From assembly GCA_017991025.1 (NCBI GenBank), contig JAGNMT010000045.1:1-12573 (forward strand): 12,573 bases of DNA, read 5' to 3'. Both the position numbers and the translations under genes were made by a program. Of the stretch, positions 6,040 to 12,049 are shown piece by piece. Origin of the DNA: Verrucomicrobiales bacterium (GTDB lineage Bacteria; Verrucomicrobiota; Verrucomicrobiia; Verrucomicrobiales; DEV007). Under the pieces are notes generated by a model. It searched no databases. It saw only the letters and a program-made list of their open reading frames with translations, and was not told where the DNA came from. The first letter of the stretch is position 1, and the number at the start of each line of letters is the position of its first letter.

Positions 6040-7274
6040 AGAAACCCTCCCCGAAACCGGTGTTCAGCCTCGCTCGCCCCGGACTCGCTCGCCGCATGGA
6101 TGCGCACAACGACATCTCCAGCTTTCACTTCCTCCCCGACTTTGACAAGTTGATCAAAACCAACGGCCGGGTTGATCGCCTCATCCGCCCGGCTGCGCCC
6201 GGCCCCCAGCGCGAGGCTGGCCCGGCCCACGGTATCCGCATCGACCCGGCGGACTACTCCTCGATGCGAGACTCGAACTTCACGGATGACCGGAGCCGGG
6301 TGCACGCGGCCAAAGTCTTCAAGGGCCGACGTATCACCACCCTGAGCCGCGACCATATGCTGAAACTTTTTCCAGGCGGTGCCGTCATCGAGCCAGGAGC
6401 CGAGTTTCACGGGATCAACGAAGCTGACTTCGGACGCGAGACTAATGACGAGTTGCCTGAGATCCGCAGGTCCCCCGCCTCTGAGCACATCGATGGCCTC
6501 GACCACCTCGAGCGCGTTGCCGACAGCACGCCCGGTCGGTTCGTCCATGGGGTGGTAACAGATCCGGGTCAACACCCCCATGGCCTCACCGACCTCCCTC
6601 ATCGCTTCGCCGAGCGCGGTGGCCTCGTCCCGGGTTTTCATAAAAGCACCGGAACCGAACTTCACATCAAGGACCAGCGCATCGAGCGACTCGGCCAGCT
6701 TTTTGGACATGATCGAAGCGACTATGAGCGGACGACTAGGCACGGTCGCGGTGACATCGCGGAGCGCGTAGAGCTTTTTATCCGCCGGACAAATCGTCGC
6801 CGTCTGCCCCATCATGACAACCCCGAGGTCCGAGAGCTGCGCGAGCGCTTCCTCCTGCGAGAGACCGACACGGAAACCGGGGATAGACTCCAGTTTATCG
6901 AGGGTCCCTCCGGTGATGCCGAGCCCGCGGCCCGAAATCATTGGCACCCAGAGATCATCACACGCCAGCAGGGGTGCGAGAATGAGCGAGACTTTGTCCC
7001 CGACCCCGCCGGTGGAGTGCTTGTCAACGACCCGGGGGGCCGTGCCGGGGTAGTGCATTCGTTCACCCGACTCCAGCATCGATCGCGTCAGGGAGGCGGT
7101 TTCCTGAGCCGTCATGCCCTGAAAATAGATCGCCATGGCGAGTGCCGACATTTGATAGTCCGGCATTTCGCCCAGCGTGAAAGCTCGAATCACCTCACGA
7201 ATTTCTTCGTCCGTCAGAATCGCGCCGTCTCGCTTTCTCTCGATGATCGAGGGGAAGTGCATTCTTCGGATCAT
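6030..7274 (-). CDS. deoA: Thymidine / pyrimidine-nucleoside phosphorylase
   Basis: The enzyme cleaves thymidine, deoxyuridine and possibly uridine with phosphate to the free base and (deoxy)ribose 1-phosphate, in cytosolic pyrimidine salvage. The phosphate loop KHSTGGVGDKVS (85-96) and the family signature SGRGLGITGGTLDKLE (114-129) are intact. Pyrimidine-contacting residues H86, R172, S187 and K191 match E. coli H85, R171, S186 and K190 with a constant shift of one. At 414 residues it is slightly shorter than E. coli DeoA (440). A C-terminal alpha/beta domain with the RVDADTVGRASLALGAGR-type segment is present. Thymidine-specific and broad-specificity members are not separable by eye. It heads the operon with the lipoprotein and cupin genes. 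An alternative ATG exists at residue 5. No Shine-Dalgarno site is seen. Confidence 0.94.
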   Translation of the reverse strand: MIRRMHFPSIIERKRDGAILTDEEIREVIRAFTLGEMPDYQMSALAMAIYFQGMTAQETASLTRSMLESGERMHYPGTAPRVVDKHSTGGVGDKVSLILAPLLACDDLWVPMISGRGLGITGGTLDKLESIPGFRVGLSQEEALAQLSDLGVVMMGQTATICPADKKLYALRDVTATVPSRPLIVASIMSKKLAESLDALVLDVKFGSGAFMKTRDEATALGEAMREVGEAMGVLTRICYHPMDEPTGRAVGNALEVVEAIDVLRGGGPADLRQLVISLASEVSFVDPVKLGSWLDDGTAWKKFQHMVAAQGGDTSALEDFGRVHPAPVIREVRVSHRGVVRRVDADTVGRASLALGAGRSRADEAINPAVGFDQLVKVGEEVKAGDVVVRIHAASESGASEAEHRFRGGFLCE

Positions 7275-7322
7275 GGACGCATTTTCCGGAAAAGGGGAGG
7301 GAAAAAAGATGTAGGTCGGGGC

Positions 7323-7350
7323 TTGCTCTCTGATTCCTCTTCTTTACAAT
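7323..7350 (+). promoter_or_regulatory. Candidate promoter of the AroE-like gene
   Basis: A TACAAT -10 element (7345-7350, five of six matches) is preceded after 16 bp by TTGCTC (7323-7328, three of six). The -10 ends only 9 bp before the ATG at 7360, so the transcript would begin within a few bases of the start codon. No Shine-Dalgarno site is present, consistent with a leaderless message. Confidence 0.45.
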
Positions 7351-7359
7351 CCCGCCAAC

Positions 7360-8232
7360 ATGGCTGCGGAATTAAATTTTAAACAGGAACTCGTCGGGTG
7401 CTTCGGTTACCCCGTGGCGGAAAACCCGACCCAGGCCATGATCGAGCCTGCGTTCCGGGATATGGGGCTCGACTGGCGCTATCTCACCCTGGAAGTAAAA
7501 CCGGAGGACCTCCCCGCCGCCGTCGCCGGAGCGAGGGCTTTCGGCTTTCAGGGTTTTAACTGCACGATCCCCCACAAAGTCGCGGTGATCCATCTGCTCG
7601 ACGGTCTCGGTGAATCCGCCGCCCTGATGGGCGCGGTCAATTGTGTTGTTAACCGCGAGGGCCGCTTTATCGGGGAGAATACGGATGGCAAGGGCTTCGT
7701 CTCCAGTTTCCGTGAACTCGCAGATCCGGCCGGGAAATCCCTCGTCCTGCTTGGAGCCGGTGGGGCCGCTCGCGCCATCGGGGTGGAAATGGCGCTCGCC
7801 GGGGTCACCAAAATCACGCTCATTAACCGGGGCGAAACGCGCGGTCGAGAACTTGAAGCGCTCTTCACCGGCCCGCTCCGTAAGTCACTGGAACACGATA
7901 TCGAGATCGTCCACGCGAAATGGGACGGTGACTTTCGTGTTCCCGAGGACACTGACATTCTTGTCAATGCCACCAGCATGGGGCTCTTTCCCGACGTCGA
8001 TGCCCGCATTCCTCTCGAGATGGACTCGATCTCAAAGGAAATGATCGTCGCCGATGTCATCCCGAATCCACCCTCAACCCGTCTCGTCCGCGAGGCCCGG
8101 GAAAAAGGCTGCCGCGTCATTGACGGTCTCGGCATGCTTGTCGCCCAGGGCGTTATCGGAATCGAATACTGGACCGGACGTACCCCCGATGCGGGAGTCA
8201 TGCGGCGGGGGCTTGAGGCGGTATTCGGATGA
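7360..8232 (+). CDS. Shikimate/quinate dehydrogenase-family paralog with altered substrate pocket
   Basis: A 290-residue AroE-fold oxidoreductase. The catalytic core is intact: NCTIPHK (67-73) with K73, GAVNC with N94, GENTDGKG with N107 and D109, the nucleotide loop GAGGAAR (132-138), NATSMG (203-208) and GLGMLVAQG (257-264) with Q263. The substrate end differs from true AroE. Where AroE has HSRS with two carboxylate-binding serines, this protein has E21-N22-P23-T24. Where AroE has D-x-V-Y-x-P, this protein has D-V-I-P-N-P (232-237), losing the tyrosine. Thr at the second serine position is known from quinate-using relatives. The NRG segment (156-158) in place of NRT leaves the cofactor open. 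It is therefore probably not the housekeeping shikimate dehydrogenase, which is encoded at 717-1649, but an NAD(P)-dependent dehydrogenase for quinate or another cyclic polyol acid. It diverges from deoA and stands alone on its strand. Confidence 0.85.
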   Translation: MAAELNFKQELVGCFGYPVAENPTQAMIEPAFRDMGLDWRYLTLEVKPEDLPAAVAGARAFGFQGFNCTIPHKVAVIHLLDGLGESAALMGAVNCVVNREGRFIGENTDGKGFVSSFRELADPAGKSLVLLGAGGAARAIGVEMALAGVTKITLINRGETRGRELEALFTGPLRKSLEHDIEIVHAKWDGDFRVPEDTDILVNATSMGLFPDVDARIPLEMDSISKEMIVADVIPNPPSTRLVREAREKGCRVIDGLGMLVAQGVIGIEYWTGRTPDAGVMRRGLEAVFG

Positions 8233-8245
8233 CGGTGAAGAGCGG

Positions 8246-8265
8246 CTCGGGTGCCGTTCCCCGAG
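8246..8265. terminator. Possible shared hairpin between convergent genes
   Basis: In the 44-bp gap between the convergent AroE-like and TraB-like genes there is a 6-bp GC stem (8246-8251 with 8260-8265) with an 8-nt loop. It is nested inside a second, longer-range 7-bp inverted repeat (8233-8239 with 8281-8287). No real T run follows on either strand, so it is only a candidate terminator for both genes. Confidence 0.3.
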
Positions 8266-8276
8266 GCGATCGTTTC

Positions 8277-9365
8277 TCACTTCACCGGCGGAGGCGGCGT
8301 GAGCGATTTTACGGTGCCGCCGAGGTTCTCCAGCATCGTGCCGAGTTGCTGGATCGTGTTCATGATTTCCGGGTTTTCGTCCAGCACCTTGAGCAGCAAA
8401 TCAGCCGGCGACGGTGATGGAGGCGTGGAGCCCCCCGCCGCCGCGGTCGCCCCATTTTTCGGGATAGTCCAGGCATCTGCCCAGGCGGTGGAGCCCTTGG
8501 TGAAGCCATCGGCGAGCAATCTCCTCTCAAGATCCAGCATATGGCCGGCACCATAGAAAATAGCGTATTTTCCTTCGCGGCGATTTCCCCGTATTTCGGC
8601 AAGCTTTTCCATCACGACGCGGTTGCGTTCCGACACGAGGACGGTGCCATCTTTGCCTTCCAGTTCGGAAATAAAGGTTTCCGCCTCACTCATGAGCGGG
8701 GCGATCGTTCGCTTCAGGGACCCGCTGTCACCGGACATGAGATCGGAAAGGAGCTGCTTCAGCATCTCCTTGATCTCGGTTTCGTCCGAGGGGATTCCAG
8801 TGATCTCGCCCTCTTCGGCAAGGGCCATCGCCCGGGTAAAAAGCGTCACGAAGTTCTCATTCCGGGCCGTCATTAATTCGTTGAGCTCGTCCCAATTCAC
8901 ATCGGCATGCACAAAGTTCGTGGCTTCGTAATCAATGCCGTCCAGTTGAAACTCCAGTCCGAGAAATGATTTTGCCAGCTTTTGCAGGCTGTGAATGCCC
9001 GCCACTTTGTCCGGAGCCTGATCGCCCTCTGGCGCTTCCCCCTTCGGCTGGACTTCGCCACCCACCATTTCATAGAGGACCTTGTCATACCCTTTCAGCC
9101 ACTGGTTTAGATTATCATAATAGGCGGCATCACCGAGATGAACGACAGCCACAAGATCCACAATGGTGTCTCCCTTTTCGAATCGAACCACAGCAGTCTG
9201 CAGCCGGTCGGGATCGGTCCCTTCACTGAGATAGCGGATGTAACCGACGGAACCGGAAGCGGCCTCAACGGCCGGAGGTGAGACCGGAGGATGCGGCGTG
9301 TTTTGGGCGACGAGACACGAACCGAGATTGAGAAGTAAGAGGGAGGAAAAGAGCCGTTTCATCAC
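8277..9365 (-). CDS. Exported TraB/PrgY/GumN (TIKI-type) family protein
   Basis: The 362 residues begin with MMKR, a Leu-rich hydrophobic run and L-G-S-C (14-17). This could be a weak lipobox (lipid at C17) or a signal peptidase I region ending near A20. Two segments identify the superfamily: LVAVVHLGDAAYYDNL (71-86), with H76 and an acidic partner in KVLYEMVGG (E99), and the C-terminal ERNRVVMEKL (246-255) followed by YAIFYGAGHMLDLERRL (267-283) with G274-H275. These match the GxxH, E-x-x, ERN and GAGH elements of TraB/TIKI proteins, some of which are metal-dependent peptidases. A helical region (about 160-235) lies between, and a Pro/Ser-rich segment (303-310) and PPPP end mark a C-terminal extension. 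Peptidase activity is inferred from the family only. It follows the PQQ-type propeller gene by 69 nt on the same strand and may be co-transcribed with it. Confidence 0.75.
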   Translation of the reverse strand: MMKRLFSSLLLLNLGSCLVAQNTPHPPVSPPAVEAASGSVGYIRYLSEGTDPDRLQTAVVRFEKGDTIVDLVAVVHLGDAAYYDNLNQWLKGYDKVLYEMVGGEVQPKGEAPEGDQAPDKVAGIHSLQKLAKSFLGLEFQLDGIDYEATNFVHADVNWDELNELMTARNENFVTLFTRAMALAEEGEITGIPSDETEIKEMLKQLLSDLMSGDSGSLKRTIAPLMSEAETFISELEGKDGTVLVSERNRVVMEKLAEIRGNRREGKYAIFYGAGHMLDLERRLLADGFTKGSTAWADAWTIPKNGATAAAGGSTPPSPSPADLLLKVLDENPEIMNTIQQLGTMLENLGGTVKSLTPPPPVK

Positions 9366-9422
9366 GTCTAATGACGTAACGAGAAGTGACCGACTTAGGC
9401 CCTTTTCGCAAAATACTGATTT

Positions 9423-9442
9423 CGGAGTGAGTGCTCACTCCG
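9423..9442 (-). terminator. Hairpin spanning the stop codon of the propeller gene
   Basis: A 9-bp inverted repeat (9423-9431 with 9434-9442), probably 8 bp with a 4-nt loop in practice, contains the TGA stop of the propeller gene. On the minus strand it is followed by an A/T-rich stretch, not a clean T run, so it may attenuate transcription between the propeller and TraB-like genes without fully stopping it. Confidence 0.35.
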
Positions 9443-10673
9443 CCGCTTTCATCTCCAGCACAACAAGGCTACCCGAGGCGTTACGGCAGTAGACCTGACC
9501 ATTGGCGAAGACGGGCACGGTCCAGACACGGGGTTCAACCACCTTTTGCGTGAAGGTCGGCTTATATTCCTTTGGTGAAGCAGGCGCGACCTGGAGATCC
9601 CCCTGCTCGGAGAGCACCAGAAGATTGCCCTGCACGGCCATGAGTGAACCATGGCCCACCGAAACATCAGACCATTTCACGGCTCCGGTCGCCAACTCAA
9701 GACAGCGGATACCGGTCCCATCCTGCCCTTCATTTCCGCTGATCCCGTAGAGATGCCCGTCGATGAGGACGGGCGCGTTCATCTGGGACTCCATCTCGCG
9801 GCTTTGCCAGACCTTCACGGGCTCGCCCTTGCCCTTCCAGTTAAGGAGGGTCGATCCTTTGCCATAGCCGCTGGAAATGAAGACGGAGTCGCCCGAGACA
9901 ATCGGGTCCGCGGCGTTTACTCCGTAACGGGTCATCCACTTGTAACGCCAGACTTCGGTCCCGTTGCTTGCGTCGACACAGACATAAGACCGCTTGTTGG
10001 AAAAAATAACGAGCCGCCATCCGTCGCGTTCGACCGGATATGGCGTGGAATACCCGGCTTCTTCGTCTCCGGACTTCCAGATTACCTCGCCACTATTCCT
10101 GTTCAAACTGAGGCCCGCATCTCCGGCGTTGATAAAAAGCCAATCGTCCCAGATAAGGGGTGTCCCGGTGAAACCCCAGGTCGGTTTCTTATAGTTAAAA
10201 TGAGTCTGGAGATGCTTTTCCCAGACAACTTTTCCGCTGGCCGCTTCGAGGCAGAAAAGCTCCCCTTCACGGGCAAGATGATAGACCCGGTCGCCATGCA
10301 GTGTTGCCGTTCCGGTGGTGCCCCCCTGGAAATAGAGGTCACCCAGCGGCTGCGGGTAAGAGAACTTCCATTTTTCCCCGCCCGTCTTTTCGTCCAGGCA
10401 GTATACGGTGTCCGTTTCCTTTCCGTCGTGGCCTGTCACAATTACTTTGCCGCCACCGATGACCGGCGAATTGTATCCCAGTCCGACCATTTTTTTCCAG
10501 ACGACCGTTGCCTCGCCCGATGAGCGTAATCCAGACTCCTGCGAAATTCCATCCATTCCCGGTCCACGGTATCGCGCCCAGTCGGTGGACGATGCCCATC
10601 CTTCAGGAAGCAGCAGCGCGGTAAACAAAAGTGCCCGATTGACGCGGGGAAACGAAAGAGGCATCCTCATCAT
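9435..10673 (-). CDS. Exported PQQ-type beta-propeller repeat protein (BamB-like)
   Basis: The ATG at 10673 gives 412 residues; ATGs at 10670 and 10664 and a TTG at 10691 are alternatives in frame. The N-terminus (MPLSFPRVNRALLFTALLLP, ending W-A-S) is a signal peptide, followed by TDWARYRGPGMDGIS, the opening typical of a large family of exported propellers in Verrucomicrobiota and Planctomycetota. Five copies of the PQQ-repeat motif [AS/N/T]-x-G-x3-W are seen: TGGEKW, SGKVVW, SGEVIW, NGTEVW and TGAVKW, with aromatic-rich strands between, as expected for seven or eight blades. No quinoprotein-dehydrogenase disulfide or calcium-site motif is evident, so it is more likely a binding or scaffold protein than an enzyme. 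Subcellular site: periplasm. Function is unknown beyond fold. It is first of a two-gene minus-strand run with the TraB-like gene. Confidence 0.85.
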   Translation of the reverse strand: MMRMPLSFPRVNRALLFTALLLPEGWASSTDWARYRGPGMDGISQESGLRSSGEATVVWKKMVGLGYNSPVIGGGKVIVTGHDGKETDTVYCLDEKTGGEKWKFSYPQPLGDLYFQGGTTGTATLHGDRVYHLAREGELFCLEAASGKVVWEKHLQTHFNYKKPTWGFTGTPLIWDDWLFINAGDAGLSLNRNSGEVIWKSGDEEAGYSTPYPVERDGWRLVIFSNKRSYVCVDASNGTEVWRYKWMTRYGVNAADPIVSGDSVFISSGYGKGSTLLNWKGKGEPVKVWQSREMESQMNAPVLIDGHLYGISGNEGQDGTGIRCLELATGAVKWSDVSVGHGSLMAVQGNLLVLSEQGDLQVAPASPKEYKPTFTQKVVEPRVWTVPVFANGQVYCRNASGSLVVLEMKAAE

Positions 10674-10773
10674 GCGAGTAAAGTCATGCAAATCCCCGCC
10701 TTCGCAACTGTCATCTTGGCTTTGGCAGGACGCCTGACATTACCGGATTTTCCCTCGAGTGTTCTTCGACCGG

Positions 10774-10804
10774 CGGAACTCTGTCATCATACTACCGAGT
10801 TCCG
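10774..10804. repeat. 8-bp inverted repeat upstream of the propeller gene
   Basis: The perfect arms cggaactc (10774-10781) and gagttccg (10797-10804) are separated by 15 bp, giving centres 23 bp apart, about two helical turns. That geometry suits a dimeric repressor operator or an RNA hairpin. It lies roughly 100 bp upstream of the propeller start. Confidence 0.4.
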
Positions 10805-10841
10805 TTTCTGGTTTCCGGGTGAATAAGCAGGGGGGAGGTCT

Positions 10842-10882
10842 CCGGGCGGGAAGAACGCCGGAAGGGGGGGCGGTCTGCCCGG
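10842..10882. repeat. 6-bp GC inverted repeat around a G-run
   Basis: Arms ccgggc (10842-10847) and gcccgg (10877-10882) enclose 29 bp that include seven consecutive G residues. The pairing is short relative to the loop and could be chance in GC-rich DNA. Confidence 0.25.
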
Positions 10883-11007
10883 TAATGATGTCCCAGCGGG
10901 TAGCGCGTCGTGCTTGACGAGTTAATCAATCAGCGCTCAAATGGGCATCGAAAAATGTATTCAGGGCATCCCCGGCTTTTGAATTTCCTCAGACTCAGGG
11001 TTTCGAG

Positions 11008-11037
11008 TTGACGGGGGTGAAAATAGGTCACTACGAA
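11008..11037 (+). promoter_or_regulatory. Candidate promoter of the PAP2 gene
   Basis: TTGACG (11008-11013, five of six -35 matches) is followed after 18 bp by TACGAA (11032-11037, three of six -10 matches). The -10 is weak. The position, about 20 bp ahead of the ATG at 11059, is reasonable. Confidence 0.3.
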
Positions 11038-11058
11038 AATACAGGCAGGATTGAATAG

Positions 11059-11922
11059 ATGAAAAGCTCGGAGCGTTCTTCAACTGGAAGATCAAGATCG
11101 ATTGTCATTTTGATTATTTGCCATCTCGCTGCTGCCCTTCTTTACTATAGTTGGTATCAGACTCAGGAAATCACAATCAATAAGGATGGTGTGAAAATTC
11201 TTGAGTACGCCGCAGCCGGATCGGGCGGATTCTGGAAACAGCTTGACTACAATGTCTTCGGAAACCTCAATGGTGGTCTGCGAGACAACAGGACCGCTCA
11301 GATAATCTGGGCCGCTGCCAACAATCGGGCCTTCGATCTGGTGAGTGCCGCGCTGCTGGGTTTGGTGGTATGGATTAGCGTGTTCCGAAAAGCGATCCCT
11401 GAGGAGCGGCTCGAACAACTTAAGATGGGCATCTTCCTGCTCATCGTAACGGTAGTTTGGGTTCAGGCGTTCCGTTTCACCGTGTTTGACTTTAGTCGGT
11501 TATCGCCGTCTCTGATAATCACAGACCTGGCCGTTCGGCTGTCCCAACTTGATCACATCACCTGGACGCTGAAAGACACTTCGGCATCCAGTTTTCCGGG
11601 TGACCACGGAGCGGTGCTGCTCGTCGGGGTGGTCTATATCACTTACTTCTCCGGCAGGAGATGGGGCGCGCTGGCGATCATGGTGGCGATTTTGTGTGCT
11701 CTCCCGAGATTGATTGCGGGGGCGCACTGGGCCACTGATATCCTTGTTGGCAGCACCTTTATTACACTCGTTAGTAGCAGCTGGTCGTTATGCCTAAAGG
11801 ATTGGCAATTTGGTCCCAGACTATTACATCGCCCATGTCTTTGTCTCATGAAGATTGCCAGGCAAGCGGTTCCCGATACCGATTCGAGCGGATCGTTTTC
11901 TTCACCGGACGGGAAGGAGTGA
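11059..11922 (+). CDS. PAP2-superfamily membrane phosphatase
   Basis: A 287-residue polytopic membrane protein with an AGGA Shine-Dalgarno site (11047-11050, spacing 8). A basic N-terminus leads into a first membrane segment (about 14-32), with further hydrophobic segments near 92-108, 123-139, 186-197, 203-215 and 228-245. Acid-phosphatase motif 2 is SSFPGDHG (177-184) with catalytic H183, and motif 3 is R217-x5-H223-x3-D227 in LPRLIAGAHWATDILVG. Motif 1 (K-x6-R-P) is not recognisable. The GDH form in place of the common SGH is unusual; I recall similar forms in lipid A-modifying members such as LpxT, which would make lipid or undecaprenyl diphosphate the substrate, but this cannot be settled by eye. 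The active site should face the periplasm. The cytosolic-looking tail (about 246-287) is Ser/Arg-rich. The TPR gene follows downstream. Confidence 0.85.
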   Translation: MKSSERSSTGRSRSIVILIICHLAAALLYYSWYQTQEITINKDGVKILEYAAAGSGGFWKQLDYNVFGNLNGGLRDNRTAQIIWAAANNRAFDLVSAALLGLVVWISVFRKAIPEERLEQLKMGIFLLIVTVVWVQAFRFTVFDFSRLSPSLIITDLAVRLSQLDHITWTLKDTSASSFPGDHGAVLLVGVVYITYFSGRRWGALAIMVAILCALPRLIAGAHWATDILVGSTFITLVSSSWSLCLKDWQFGPRLLHRPCLCLMKIARQAVPDTDSSGSFSSPDGKE

Positions 11923-11924
11923 AG

Positions 11925-11943
11925 TCGGGCGGACATCGCCCGA
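11925..11943 (+). other. GC-rich hairpin just after the PAP2 stop codon
   Basis: A perfect 7-bp stem (11925-11931 with 11937-11943) with a 5-nt loop begins 3 nt after the PAP2 stop. No T run follows, so it is not a standard intrinsic terminator. It could protect the message 3' end or mark partial termination before the TPR gene. Confidence 0.4.
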
Positions 11944-12049
11944 AAGTTACCCGCTGACCTGGCCCACGTGCATTTTCCAGTGGAGAATGCGTGGTGTCCG
12001 GGTGACGGTTCTGGTGGCGGTTACCGCTAGTTCCTGCTCTTTTAACCGG

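Larger units (their letters stand above)
10674..11058. other. Intergenic region with inverted repeats between divergent genes
   Basis: About 385 bp separates the divergent propeller and PAP2 genes. I find no coding frame with family resemblance and no tRNA. It holds two inverted repeats (10774-10804 and 10842-10882), a G-run near 10864-10870, and a candidate promoter just before the PAP2 gene. The promoter of the propeller gene should also lie here but is not recognisable. Confidence 0.6.

Noticed and set aside
6060..7382. A 440-codon open frame on the plus strand, longer than the deoA gene opposite it
   Set aside because: It lies antisense to deoA, whose motifs are unambiguous. Its translation is rich in Arg, His and Asp with no recognisable domain, as expected from the opposite strand of a GC-rich gene.
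7548..8201. A 217-codon Ser/Pro/Arg-rich minus-strand frame
   Set aside because: It is antisense to the AroE-like gene and has the composition typical of a shadow frame.
9651..10523. A 290-codon open frame on the plus strand
   Set aside because: It is a shadow of the propeller gene; the five repeat motifs and the signal peptide are in the minus-strand frame.
10862..10870. G-run as a possible G-quadruplex
   Set aside because: Only one long G-run with scattered short ones around it; the four regularly spaced tracts expected of a stable quadruplex are not convincing.
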